From Aphanothece sp. CMT-3BRIN-NPC111 (GTDB taxonomy: Bacteria; Cyanobacteriota; Cyanobacteriia; Cyanobacteriales; JAHHGU01): DNA of 64,000 bases. The stretch covers positions 27,897-91,896 of the forward strand of contig JAHHGU010000017.1 of assembly GCA_019359765.1 (NCBI GenBank). The letters run 5' to 3'. Both the position numbers and the translations under genes were made by a program. Below the pieces are notes generated by a model, which worked only from the letters and a program-made list of their open reading frames with translations, was not told where the DNA came from and searched no databases. Below, piece after piece: positions 27,501 through 36,359 of this stretch. How positions within the stretch are numbered: the stretch's first letter is position 1; each line of letters opens with the position of its first letter.

Positions 27501-27729
27501 TTCCTAAATAAAACTTACAGAAATGGTTCAAGTGTCATCGGGTTCAAAAGGTGACGGTAGAAACAATAAATTAAGCAATGTAATATCATTGGCATAAATT
27601 AGGCATGAGGTCTATAAGTTTCTTAAAATTTATTTAGTATTCCCGATCGTATCTGGCAAAATAGAAGCCATTTCAGGAATCAAGGAATTACAATCTGAAG
27701 TATTTTTATAGGGTGCAGGGGTATAGGCA

Positions 27730-28407
27730 ATGAATAAACTGACTTTAACATGGACAGAAAATGGGCGCGTGAGAACTGAGACTATTCACGACCAACAGCC
27801 TAGTAAAAATCCTGGAACAATGCGGATCGGTCGCGATCCAGCCCGATGCGACATTGTTTTGAGCGATCCAACACTAACAGTCTCTGGGTTACACGTCGAA
27901 ATCTTTTTTCACCCCCAGCAGCACAGCTTTTACTTACGTTCTCTCCGACCTAGTAATCCACCCATAGTAGACGGAAACAGCATTATCCAAAGTGACGTGC
28001 CTTTAAGGCAGGGTAGCACTATCTATTTGGGACAGATGTCACTGACAGTTGTTGGGGTTTATCTGGAGACGGTTGGGGTTCCGGCTACAATTGTGATGCC
28101 ACTACAGCCATCAAGAGGTGTTAGTCAGCAACCTGCCCAAGTCGCCCAGCCATCAAGAGGTGTCAGTCAGCCACCTACCCCAGTCGCCCAGCCATTAAGA
28201 GGTGTCAGTCAGTCACCTGCCCCAGTCGCCCAGCCATCAAGAGGTGTTAGTCAGCCACCTGCCCCAACCGCCCAGAATTATGGTTTGCAGTGTCCCCGTT
28301 GCAGCCACGTTTCTTCCTATATGCAGTTAAATATAGGGTGTCCCTGGTGCGGTACATCCCTGGCAGCTGCGGTAAGTGTTTTAGTGGCTTCCAATGGCAA
28401 TTTTTGA
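27730..28407 (+). CDS. FHA-domain protein with Pro-rich repeats and C-terminal zinc ribbon
   Basis: 225 residues. Residues 28-110 form an FHA phosphothreonine-binding domain: MRIGRDPARCDIVLSD, with conserved Ser and His in VSGLHVEI. Residues 126-181 are four 14-residue Pro-rich repeats (QPSRGVSQPPAPVA), followed by a zinc ribbon CPRC...CPWC. It probably reads the output of Ser/Thr kinases, two of which lie 5-8 kb downstream. It precedes an FHA-flavoprotein gene on the same strand, 246 bp away, so it may be in one unit or merely adjacent. Confidence 0.82.
   Translation: MNKLTLTWTENGRVRTETIHDQQPSKNPGTMRIGRDPARCDIVLSDPTLTVSGLHVEIFFHPQQHSFYLRSLRPSNPPIVDGNSIIQSDVPLRQGSTIYLGQMSLTVVGVYLETVGVPATIVMPLQPSRGVSQQPAQVAQPSRGVSQPPTPVAQPLRGVSQSPAPVAQPSRGVSQPPAPTAQNYGLQCPRCSHVSSYMQLNIGCPWCGTSLAAAVSVLVASNGNF
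28105..28272 (+). repeat. four 42-bp tandem repeats in the FHA gene
   Basis: Four in-frame copies beginning CAGCCATCAAGAGGTGT encode a flexible Pro/Ser/Arg linker; third-position differences show moderate divergence. Confidence 0.88.
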
Positions 28408-28653
28408 GTTTGTACGGGTTAAGCGTTCCTCCAGAAAGACATTTTCCGGCAACCGAGTTGCTGGCAGGGGTGCGTTCAAAAGCACTAACTCCTAACTCTA
28501 ACTCTGAGGACAAATAACTCTATTAGAAAATATAGCAGTCGCCAAGGCGGCGCAAGGCAATCTACCTCAACGCTATACATCCAGAAGTGCTGCTATCACT
28601 CTTCAACTGCTCAAAGCTAATTGCTAAAAGCTAACTGCTAATTGCTATAAATT

Positions 28654-30636
28654 ATGAATCCGAGTCCGATGCAAATTAGGCTGAGTTGGGAAGACCCAGC
28701 AACGGGAGAACGGCGAGAACCCACGCTGGGTGTTCCAATTGCTTTGGGGCGCGAATTCTCTCAACTTCCGGCTGAAGTTAATGGGCGTCGCGTCTCCAGA
28801 ATGGTTCTTAATAGTCTTGAGGTTTCTCGCTTCCATGTGCTGATCGATCTGGAACCGGGCGGGTTGGTAGCAATAGATCAAAACAGCAGCAACGGTACAT
28901 TTGTCAATGGTCAACTTCAGAAGCGGAGTGCGCTGACTAATGGCGATACTTTGCAAGTTGGTCCTTACAATATCAGCGTCATGCTTGCCGCCAGGACACA
29001 AGCACCGCCGTCGCCCCCTTCTGGCAATTCGCAGATTTTGTTTAACCCGGATACAAATCTGCCAGATCCTAGACTGAGCCAGCCTGCACCCCAACCCTTG
29101 ACGCCAACGGGCAGTAGTTTTCCCCCGGCGGCGTTTCAGGCAGATCTTGTCTCTGTGCAAGATTTGCATGCGACGGGCCTGCCTGTGGACGAGATTGATT
29201 ATGCGACAGTTGGGGCTGGATTGGGCAGCTTTGTTTGGGTGGATCTGTTGAGAGCTTTTGGTGTCAAGGCTCAGCAAATTACCGCTTTGGGAATGGAGGA
29301 GCAGCCATACGCACGTTACAAGCGCCTTTGTCTCAACTCCCAAATTCCTTTGTATGAAAGGCTGCGCTCAAACTCGGACTCTTGTCCCGACAACATTTGG
29401 GGCTGGCCGAGTTATGCACTACGAGAGGCGTGGCACGACTTCTTTAGCGGTAAGGTAGGCGATGCTTTTAAGGAGCTATGGCAGGTTTTTGCAGAACCGA
29501 CATTGGCGGAAACTTATACGCCGCGTGCTGGAAATGTGTTTGACTCGATTGATCGGGAGGCGGCGAGGATTGGTTGGAACCAAATATTTCGCTATGCCAG
29601 AGTCCGGGCGATTCGCAAAACAGCAGACGGACGATATGCGATCGCATATTCTCGCGAAGGTCCCCGCAACTATGCTTTCCTCATCGTCCGTTATGTCCAC
29701 TTGGCATTAGGCTACGCAGCAATTCAGTTTCTCCCAGATTTACAAGCTTATCGGGAAAAGACAGGTGATTTTAAGTCGGTAGTGAACGCCTACGAAGATC
29801 ACAACCACGTCTACGAGCATTTAGAGCGCAACGGCGGCACAGTGATGATTCGCGGTCGAGGGATTGTCGCCTCCCGGATTGTACAGCGGCTTTATGAAGC
29901 CAGACAGCGCAATCAAAATATTGCACTGCTGCATTTAATGCGATCGCCAAAACCCCAAGGCAACAAATTTGGTCTAGCTCAACGCCAGGTAGAAAACCAC
30001 TACGAATTTCAACCTTTTAATTGGCCTAAAGCTGGCTGGGGCGGTGAACTGCGGGTAATTTTAGAAAAAGCCGACCCCCAGCAGCGACAGCGCTTGCTAG
30101 CAGACTGGGGCGGCACCACCACCGCAGATCGCGGCGATTGGCGGCGAATTGTTGCCGGAGGGATTAATCAAGGCTGGTACCAAATTACTTTTGGTGAGGT
30201 GGAACGAGTTGAGCGCGACGCCCAAAACCGCACTGTTACATATATTCAGGAAAAGGGATTGAAAGGGCAAATTCGCCTGGAAGCCGACTTTATCATCGAT
30301 GCAACTGGTCTGGATGCCAAGGTAAAAGCAAATCCCCTGCTTGAAGATCTCGTGAGCCACTACAACCTCCCCCTAAATCACCTAGGGCGTCTGGTAATTG
30401 CCAACGATTTTGAATTGGTGGAGATGCGAAATCAAGGAGGCCGAATGTATGCAGCTGGTGCTAGCACACTTGGAGGACCCTACGCGCCAGTCGATAGCTT
30501 TTTGGGGTTGCAGTATGCAGCCTTGTGTTCTGTTGATGCCTTAGCCTCAGCTCGGGCAATAGGAGTACAGCGATTGAATTTCTTTAGTTCTTTGGGGCAA
30601 TGGTTAAAGTGGGTGAGGAATCAATCCCCCTCTTAA
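28654..30636 (+). CDS. FHA domain fused to an FAD/NAD(P)-dependent oxidoreductase-like module
   Basis: 660 residues. An N-terminal FHA domain (about residues 5-115; LGREFSQLP, SLEVSRFHVLI, NSSNGTFVN) is joined by a Pro-rich linker to a Rossmann module starting DYATVGAGLGSFVWVDLLRAFG (GxGxxS rather than GxGxxG). A second conserved stretch, FIIDATGLDAKV, is typical of FAD oxidoreductases, and the C-terminal GGPYAPVDSFLGLQYAA fits a cofactor-closing motif. The substrate is unknown. The architecture suggests a redox enzyme or sensor steered by phosphorylated partners. Heptamer repeats just upstream leave the promoter unclear. Confidence 0.75.
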   Translation: MNPSPMQIRLSWEDPATGERREPTLGVPIALGREFSQLPAEVNGRRVSRMVLNSLEVSRFHVLIDLEPGGLVAIDQNSSNGTFVNGQLQKRSALTNGDTLQVGPYNISVMLAARTQAPPSPPSGNSQILFNPDTNLPDPRLSQPAPQPLTPTGSSFPPAAFQADLVSVQDLHATGLPVDEIDYATVGAGLGSFVWVDLLRAFGVKAQQITALGMEEQPYARYKRLCLNSQIPLYERLRSNSDSCPDNIWGWPSYALREAWHDFFSGKVGDAFKELWQVFAEPTLAETYTPRAGNVFDSIDREAARIGWNQIFRYARVRAIRKTADGRYAIAYSREGPRNYAFLIVRYVHLALGYAAIQFLPDLQAYREKTGDFKSVVNAYEDHNHVYEHLERNGGTVMIRGRGIVASRIVQRLYEARQRNQNIALLHLMRSPKPQGNKFGLAQRQVENHYEFQPFNWPKAGWGGELRVILEKADPQQRQRLLADWGGTTTADRGDWRRIVAGGINQGWYQITFGEVERVERDAQNRTVTYIQEKGLKGQIRLEADFIIDATGLDAKVKANPLLEDLVSHYNLPLNHLGRLVIANDFELVEMRNQGGRMYAAGASTLGGPYAPVDSFLGLQYAALCSVDALASARAIGVQRLNFFSSLGQWLKWVRNQSPS

Positions 30637-30927
30637 AAAGTTTTGAGTTTTAAGTTTTGAGCTTTGAATTAAAGAACTTCTTGCCAACTTAAAACTCTCT
30701 GGAGTTAGCATTTTCTTATAACTCAAAATTCAACACTCATAACTCAAAACCCCGGATTAATACGCGAGTGTCAATCCAAAATCCAAAATTGAATTGCCAA
30801 AATAATTCGTAATTCCCGATTTCAAGCCCCTAAATTTATTTATGGAAAACAAAGAAATGCGTAGCATCAATGTCCAAGCCCCTAAATTTATTTATGGGAT
30901 ATTAATTACGAATTGGAGCGCAGCGAC
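30637..30927. repeat. spacer with heptamer repeats
   Basis: 291 bases made largely of TTTGAGT / AAAACTC type repeats and a duplicated AAGCCCCTAAATTTATTTATGG phrase near 30823-30845 and 30876-30898. No gene. Confidence 0.55.
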
Positions 30928-31362
30928 ATGACTCCTACTCTCCTTGGTCGCTGGCAAACTCGATTATTACTACTCGCTACTGTGGGTGTATTGGTAACAT
31001 TACCCTTTGCTATGGGTATCATCGGTCCCGGTGCCAGCTCAATTTATTTCTGGATACTAGGATATGTCGCTGTATTTGGGCTAGGTTGGGATATTCTTTA
31101 TCAGTACATCCAAAAATTTCGCTGGGACTATGACTGGCCGGGAGTGTTGCAACTTTTAGCTGGGATCTGGGAATTAGTATTTGTAGCTTGTGGGACGAAA
31201 CTATTTGGCTTTTTACCAATACCCGTGCCCAAAGAGGAGCTGGCTTTGGGATGGCTGGTGGTGCATTACAGTCTAGTATGGCTAGCTGTATATATTGCCT
31301 CGCAAAGCCTGATGCGGATCTTATTTCCCCGTTCCCGTTTCCGGGGAGGTCAGTGGTTGTAA
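30928..31362 (+). CDS. four-helix membrane protein, function unknown
   Basis: 144 residues from ATG at 30928, with GGAG nine bases upstream; an in-frame TTG at 30913 is less likely. Four hydrophobic helices: LLLLATVGVLVTLPFAMGI, YFWILGYVAVFGLGWDILY, GVLQLLAGIWELVFVACG and LVVHYSLVWLAVYIASQ. It sits 37 bp ahead of a CPA2 antiporter and may be its partner. I recognise no named family. Confidence 0.75.
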   Translation: MTPTLLGRWQTRLLLLATVGVLVTLPFAMGIIGPGASSIYFWILGYVAVFGLGWDILYQYIQKFRWDYDWPGVLQLLAGIWELVFVACGTKLFGFLPIPVPKEELALGWLVVHYSLVWLAVYIASQSLMRILFPRSRFRGGQWL

Positions 31363-31399
31363 TGTATCACTATTTATTCCTGAAGCTAGAGAGTGAAGA

Positions 31400-32638
31400 A
31401 TGCTAACTATAGCTGCGGCACCAGCTACTACTGGTGCGACTAGTGCCCTACCCCTAACCGATCCGATTTATGTTTTTTGTGTTGTGCTACTCGTAATCGC
31501 GATCGCACCACTAATCGCCCAGCGGCTACGAGTACCAACCTTGATTGTGCTGATTGTTTTAGGAACAATTCTCGGCAGCAATGTTTTTGGCGTCTTAGCA
31601 CGGGATGCTCAATTAATTCTGTTAGAAAAAATTGGTCTGCTCTACATTATGTTGTTAGCAGGCTTGCAAATGGACTTGAAGAACTTCAGACAGCTGGGAA
31701 TGCGATCGCTCCTCTTCGGTCTCCTCACCTTTGGCGTTCCCCTCACAGTAGGCATTGTATCCGGTCAATGGCTTACCGCAGGGGGTGTAGCTAGCCTGCT
31801 TTTAGGCATTCTTTACTCCCCACACACCCTCGTGTCATACCCGATCATGACGCGGCTGGGAATTGTCCAGCAACAAGCAGTTGGTGTGGCAGTGGGCGGC
31901 ACTATTGTCACCTCTATTCTCACACTGACTGGTTTATCGATTGTGCAAGCGATCGCCGGTGGCAACGTGGGAATACTGCTATGGATTAAGCTGCTAATAT
32001 TACTGCCGTTGTTAGTGCTGTTATGCTTTTGGGGAATACCCAAGCTAGGTCGTCCGATCCTTAACCAACATGCGGACTCGCTCAGTGGGCAATTTATTTT
32101 TGTCCTGAGTTGCTTGTTTGTTGTTGCCGCCGCTACCGTATTACTGGGTATTGACTCAATTGTTGGGGCATTTATTGCAGGGCTGGCTTTAAATCGTTTA
32201 ATTCCCCTTACTAGCCCCTTAATGAAGCAAATTGAATTCGTTGGAAATAGCTTGTTTATTCCCGCTTTTATGATTTCTGTGGGAGTCCTTTCTAATCCCA
32301 GCGTTTTATTCACCCACCCAGAGAATTTAGGGGTAGCTCTGGCAGTGATTTTCGGTGCTGTCGGTGCTAAGTTCTTAGCCGCATGGATTGCCGGTCAAGC
32401 GTTTAAATATTCTCTGGCAGAAGTCATGGTGATGTTTAGCCTGACGATGTCTAGGGCAGCTTTGGTCTTAGTAATTGCCCTGTTCGGTAAGACTTCTGGA
32501 CTAATCAATGAGGGGATTTTTAATGCCATTATTCTCTATATTGTAGTTACTTGCCTAGTCGGTCCCTTCATTGCTGATGCTTTTGGTAAACAAATTGCGG
32601 AAAAACAGGCGTTAATATTAGCTGAACAACAGACTTAG
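31400..32638 (+). CDS. CPA2-family cation:proton antiporter
   Basis: 412 residues with about 12 hydrophobic helices, of the KefB/NapA-like sodium or potassium/proton exchanger family in the plasma or thylakoid membrane. The N-terminal half has QRLRVPTLIVLIVLGTILGS and a family-typical LLYIMLLAGLQMDL. The acidic helix is GIDSIVGAFIAGLALNRLIP. It lacks the C-terminal TrkA-N/RCK or Usp domain that many relatives have. It is preceded closely by a small membrane protein. Ion specificity is not decidable here. Confidence 0.88.
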   Translation: MLTIAAAPATTGATSALPLTDPIYVFCVVLLVIAIAPLIAQRLRVPTLIVLIVLGTILGSNVFGVLARDAQLILLEKIGLLYIMLLAGLQMDLKNFRQLGMRSLLFGLLTFGVPLTVGIVSGQWLTAGGVASLLLGILYSPHTLVSYPIMTRLGIVQQQAVGVAVGGTIVTSILTLTGLSIVQAIAGGNVGILLWIKLLILLPLLVLLCFWGIPKLGRPILNQHADSLSGQFIFVLSCLFVVAAATVLLGIDSIVGAFIAGLALNRLIPLTSPLMKQIEFVGNSLFIPAFMISVGVLSNPSVLFTHPENLGVALAVIFGAVGAKFLAAWIAGQAFKYSLAEVMVMFSLTMSRAALVLVIALFGKTSGLINEGIFNAIILYIVVTCLVGPFIADAFGKQIAEKQALILAEQQT

Positions 32639-32660
32639 CAACCTAAACTATTAAATAGCT

Positions 32661-32688
32661 TTGAGTTTTGAGTTTTGAGTTTTGAGTT
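32661..32688. repeat. heptamer tandem repeat (GTTTTGA)n
   Basis: Four consecutive copies between the antiporter gene and the convergent kinase gene. Confidence 0.8.
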
Positions 32689-32853
32689 AAATCCGCCTTA
32701 ATTAATTTAGTGGATTGAAAATCTCAGTTTTGCATCTATTCGGCGCTGGATGCGAATATATGCAAATTTTTATCAGCTTTTTCATCAAGAGATTTAGGTA
32801 CTTATACCAAATTCGGGTTTGATGCCCGCTTTTTGAACAACGGGTGCAATTTT

Positions 32854-32882
32854 GTAGAGAAGTTCCGGCGGAACGTCTCTAC
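32854..32882. repeat. dispersed hairpin repeat, GTAGAGA...TCTCTAC
   Basis: GTAGAGAAGTTCCG and CGGAACGTCTCTAC form a near-perfect inverted repeat (one mismatch) with a single-base centre; almost identical to 10100-10126. Confidence 0.8.
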
Positions 32883-32904
32883 GACTTTTCGTGACTTTCC
32901 TAGA

Positions 32905-34338
32905 CTAATTGCCCACGGTGAATGGACCAATACCGAGAAATAAAGCAAAAGCCAAGGCAATTAAAGCTACAAAAAGCAATACACATATTGAGAAAATCAA
33001 ACCTGCGATAGCCCAGTATTTTTGATGGGTTTTAAAAGCCGGTATACTACTCCAACGGCGACTTTTCCAAGCCCATTCATTCCCTTTTATACCCAAAATA
33101 ACTCCGATAACCAGCCATAAAAAACCGCCAGTAAGAAAGAACAGATCAACCCAGGCGATCAGTGCAATCCAAACCTTATTAGTAAGACACCAGACGCCTG
33201 GAAGCAAAAAAGCGCCCCAGTTCCAGCCCTGGATTTCATCCGGCACAGGAATAGATTTGTCAAATATATGCCCCTGACCGGAATTATTCGCTAACGGCTC
33301 ATCGGCATTAGAATTAACGTCCAGTGTCTCATCCTGGGCGGCAATATTTTCTGGCAGCGTTTCTGTAACCTCTAAATTAGTTTCCAACTGTTCCAGAATC
33401 TCATCAGCTGATTGAAAACGCTCAGAAAGTCGTATGGCAAGCATCCGCTGGAGAATCATATTCAGGTGAGGACTTAAACTCAGGTGCTGGTTCCAAACCC
33501 AATTCCTTGTCTGCGGATCTATGAGTTGCTGAGGCTGTTGACCAGTCATTAAGACAACCGCTGTGACGCCTAAAGCATACAAATCGCTGTGGGGCGCTAC
33601 CGTTCCTAGGTGCAGTTGCTCATCTGGAGAATAGCCACTTTTACCCAGGCGAGTGCCCCCGTTAGAGTGGGAATTTTGGTCTTGTACTCCTTGAGTGGCT
33701 ACATACATGGCAATTTGCTTAACGCCGCCAAAGCCAATTAATACAGGCAGTCCGTCTTGAGACCGACGGATAATGTTATCTGGGGAAATGTCGCGGTGAA
33801 TAACGCCTTGTTGGTGGAGATAGCTTAATACCGGCAGGAGTTGTCGCAACAGTTGTATGATTTCAGCTTCGCTAAAGCGTTGACCTAGTGCCAGCCGCTC
33901 GTTCAACAAAGATTCATAAGTCTGGCCTTCAACATAGTCTTGGACTAGAAATAGGCGTTTGTCGTCACGAAAAAATTCCCAAAACTGGGGAATCTGGGGA
34001 TGCTGGAGTCTTTGCAGCATCACAGCTTCCCGTTGGAACAGTTCCTCGGCTTTCTCAAGGGCATAAGTTCCTTGGTCAACTGACGTCAGTTCTTTGAGGG
34101 CAACTGGCTCCTTAAAGCGACCTGTATCTTCTGCCAGGTAGGTACTTCCGAAGTCTCCTTGACCTAGCTGGCGCTGAATGATGTAGCGATCGCGCAGCCG
34201 CGTGCCAGGGAGCAACCCCGTTTCTGTGCTAGGTGTGTGGGCTTCCGGCGCTGGCAAGGATTCACCACAGCTATAACAATAAGGTGACCCCAAAGAGTTC
34301 TCGTGACCCTTGCTGCAAGTAATCAAACTCATAATCAA
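32905..34338 (-). CDS. Ser/Thr protein kinase-like protein with DFG aspartate replaced (likely pseudokinase)
   Basis: 477 residues. An N-terminal Cys-rich stretch (CYSCGES) precedes a Hanks-type kinase domain (about residues 50-310): Gly loop LGQGDFGSTY, ATP Lys in VALKEL (K82), helix-C Glu in FQREA, and HRDISPDN with the catalytic Asp. The metal-binding motif reads GFG (202-204) where DFG or DLG is expected, changing the metal-binding Asp to Gly. The C-terminus has three hydrophobic helices (WGAFLLPGVWCLTNKVW; FFLTGGFLWLVIGVILG; VLLFVALIALAFALFLGIG). The next gene upstream is a close paralogue with an intact Asp, so this one may regulate it. ATG at 34332 is an alternative start. Confidence 0.88.
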   Translation of the reverse strand: MIMSLITCSKGHENSLGSPYCYSCGESLPAPEAHTPSTETGLLPGTRLRDRYIIQRQLGQGDFGSTYLAEDTGRFKEPVALKELTSVDQGTYALEKAEELFQREAVMLQRLQHPQIPQFWEFFRDDKRLFLVQDYVEGQTYESLLNERLALGQRFSEAEIIQLLRQLLPVLSYLHQQGVIHRDISPDNIIRRSQDGLPVLIGFGGVKQIAMYVATQGVQDQNSHSNGGTRLGKSGYSPDEQLHLGTVAPHSDLYALGVTAVVLMTGQQPQQLIDPQTRNWVWNQHLSLSPHLNMILQRMLAIRLSERFQSADEILEQLETNLEVTETLPENIAAQDETLDVNSNADEPLANNSGQGHIFDKSIPVPDEIQGWNWGAFLLPGVWCLTNKVWIALIAWVDLFFLTGGFLWLVIGVILGIKGNEWAWKSRRWSSIPAFKTHQKYWAIAGLIFSICVLLFVALIALAFALFLGIGPFTVGN

Positions 34339-34415
34339 GCAAATCCCCTGGCTTTAATTTCCCAGCGACTACTACACGGTGGGCTGACTTAATTCTATTA
34401 AGTGATGGGAGTATG

Positions 34416-35849
34416 TCAACGTTGGTCATCTACTACCCTAGTGCCGGAAATTAGATCGTGCCAGCCAATGGGATTCGATGAAAATAAAAATGAGAAGACA
34501 TCAACTGGAATTAACCGAGCCACTGTTCTCCCTATAGTCCGGCAAAATCCAGGCTTTTTACCTTTTCTATTAACCACCTTGGTTCTTGTAATAAATTTTG
34601 CTATGGATTTGCCAAACAAAGCCTCTGTCATGTAATAAATAAAATAAGATACGTAAAAATTTATAAAGCCTATGATGCCCCATGTATTGTCATCAAATAC
34701 ATTAGTATTTACGCCATTGGCTTCTATAAATAAAACTATTGCAAATAAAAATATAATAAAAAATATTAAATAAAATACGCTATCTAAAACACAATTTAAA
34801 AACCTTTTCCCAGATGAAGTTGGTCTCAGTCTTTGTTGAGGTTCTGGTTGTACAACAAAATCACCCTGACCGCGATTATTTTCAATAAAAGTAGCTTTTG
34901 GTTCTAAAAGCTGCAAAATTTCCTCAGCAGATTGGAAGCGCTGATAAGGATCTTGTGCGAGCATCCGGTTGAGGATGCCAGTAAGGAGAGGACTCAATCT
35001 TAGGTGCCGATCCCAGATCCAATTCATCGTGTAAGGATCAATTAGTTCCTGAGGCTGTTGACCAGTCATTAAGACAACCGCTGTGACGCCTAAAGCATAC
35101 AAATCGCTGTGGGGTGCTACAATTCCCATCCGCAACTGCTCCTCTGGGGCATAGCCCACTTTCCCTAACCGCGTTCCCATTCCAGAAGAGGAGGGATTTT
35201 GTGAACTACTTACTTGGGTGGCAACATTAATGGCAGCTTGCTTAACGCCGCCGAGGTCAATTAATACCGGAAGTCCGATTTTAGCGCTCCTCATGATATT
35301 GTCTGGAGAAATATCTCTATGGATAACGCCTTGACGGTGTAGATAGCTTAGAACTGGAAGCATTTGACGGAACAGCTGTAATATTTCTGTTTCGCTAAAG
35401 GCTCCCCCTTGCTCCAACCGTTGATTCAACAGAAATTGATAGGTTTCCCCTTCGATGTAGTCTTCAACCAAAAATAAGCGTTTTTGATGCTGAAAGGTTT
35501 CCCAAAACCGGGGAATCTGGGGATGCTGGAGTCGGTGCAGGGTAATGGCTTCTCTTTGAAACAGTTCCTCGGCCTTTAGCAGGGCGAAAGTCCCTTGTGC
35601 AGTAGGAGTGAATTCTTTGATGGCGATCAATTCGTTAAATCGTCCGGTGTCTTCTGCAACATAGGTTCTGCCGAAGCCTCCTTGCCCCAGTAGCCTGAGA
35701 ATAATGTAGCGATCGCGCAATTTAGTTCCAGGTCGCAAAGCCGTAGCAGGGCCGGTATTTGCCTCTGACAAAGAGCTACCACAGCCACTACAAAAACGTG
35801 CCCCATCTGGGTTTTGGCGTCCGCAATGTGTACAAAAAATAAAATTCAT
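34416..35849 (-). CDS. Ser/Thr protein kinase with zinc ribbon and RDD membrane domain
   Basis: About 477 residues from ATG at 35849, chosen because GGAGA lies six bases upstream; a GTG at 35873 is in frame. A zinc ribbon (CTHCGRQNPDGARFCSGCG) is followed by a Hanks kinase: LGQGGFGRTY, AIKEF, HRDISPDN, and DLG in place of DFG, so all catalytic residues are kept. The C-terminal third is an RDD-type membrane domain (two or three helices, then FGKSIAKFITRTKVVNRKGK). Likely a membrane-tethered signalling kinase. It resembles the adjacent downstream kinase closely in the kinase domain but differs in the C-terminus. Confidence 0.92.
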   Translation of the reverse strand: MNFIFCTHCGRQNPDGARFCSGCGSSLSEANTGPATALRPGTKLRDRYIILRLLGQGGFGRTYVAEDTGRFNELIAIKEFTPTAQGTFALLKAEELFQREAITLHRLQHPQIPRFWETFQHQKRLFLVEDYIEGETYQFLLNQRLEQGGAFSETEILQLFRQMLPVLSYLHRQGVIHRDISPDNIMRSAKIGLPVLIDLGGVKQAAINVATQVSSSQNPSSSGMGTRLGKVGYAPEEQLRMGIVAPHSDLYALGVTAVVLMTGQQPQELIDPYTMNWIWDRHLRLSPLLTGILNRMLAQDPYQRFQSAEEILQLLEPKATFIENNRGQGDFVVQPEPQQRLRPTSSGKRFLNCVLDSVFYLIFFIIFLFAIVLFIEANGVNTNVFDDNTWGIIGFINFYVSYFIYYMTEALFGKSIAKFITRTKVVNRKGKKPGFCRTIGRTVARLIPVDVFSFLFSSNPIGWHDLISGTRVVDDQR

Positions 35850-36359
35850 AGGATTCTCCGTTTGGAAACCCACGTCCTTTTAGGGGTGGGAGGAAAAACA
35901 GGCGGTTTTAACCGCCTACAAATTCTATAATTACTGTTAGCAATGAACCAATCGCTGCGCCGTCAACCAGTCCGCAATTCTACTTAAGTCTCTGGCTAAT
36001 AGATTAAGTCCACGCTTTGTGGACTAAAAGTTTTTCAGAAGTCCTCTTCAAGATAACTTCCGCTGTTAGCTGTGGGGTTTGAACCCCCTGCGGTGTAGCG
36101 ATTATAGGATAAATTTGAATTGGTAAAAACGTGGGTAATGATAAGCCATTTAGGGCTAGGGAGATGTCCAGCTATTCTGAGTATATTTAATTTTCTAGGA
36201 ACCTATAAAAATATAGGTGATTGCCGGGTGGGTGCGATCGCCACACCCACCATTTTCATGCTGACAAATCTGATTAGTAATGCGGCTAAAAGTTGCCATC
36301 TGGCAAGATCTTCCGGCTTGATATTGATCAGCTTGAGGGCGCTCCTGTAAATATCCGGC
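35850..36359. other. gene-free spacer
   Basis: About 510 bases between the kinase and the NdbB-like gene. A possible 76-codon frame on the plus strand overlaps nothing conserved and was not called. Phrases such as 'ggcggttttaaccgcc' and 'gggtttgaaccccctgcgg' are dispersed-repeat-like. Confidence 0.5.

Noticed and set aside
28645..29343. 232-codon frame antisense to the FHA-flavoprotein gene
   Set aside because: Cys/Arg-rich nonsense composition, and the opposite strand encodes a clear FHA domain.
36061..36100. GGGTTTGAACCCCC string that looks like a tRNA T-arm
   Set aside because: No acceptor or anticodon stem around it; similar phrases recur in spacers as dispersed repeats.
36120..36350. 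76-codon plus-strand frame in the kinase-ndbB spacer
   Set aside because: No motif, no ribosome site, and the composition is that of repeat-filled spacer.
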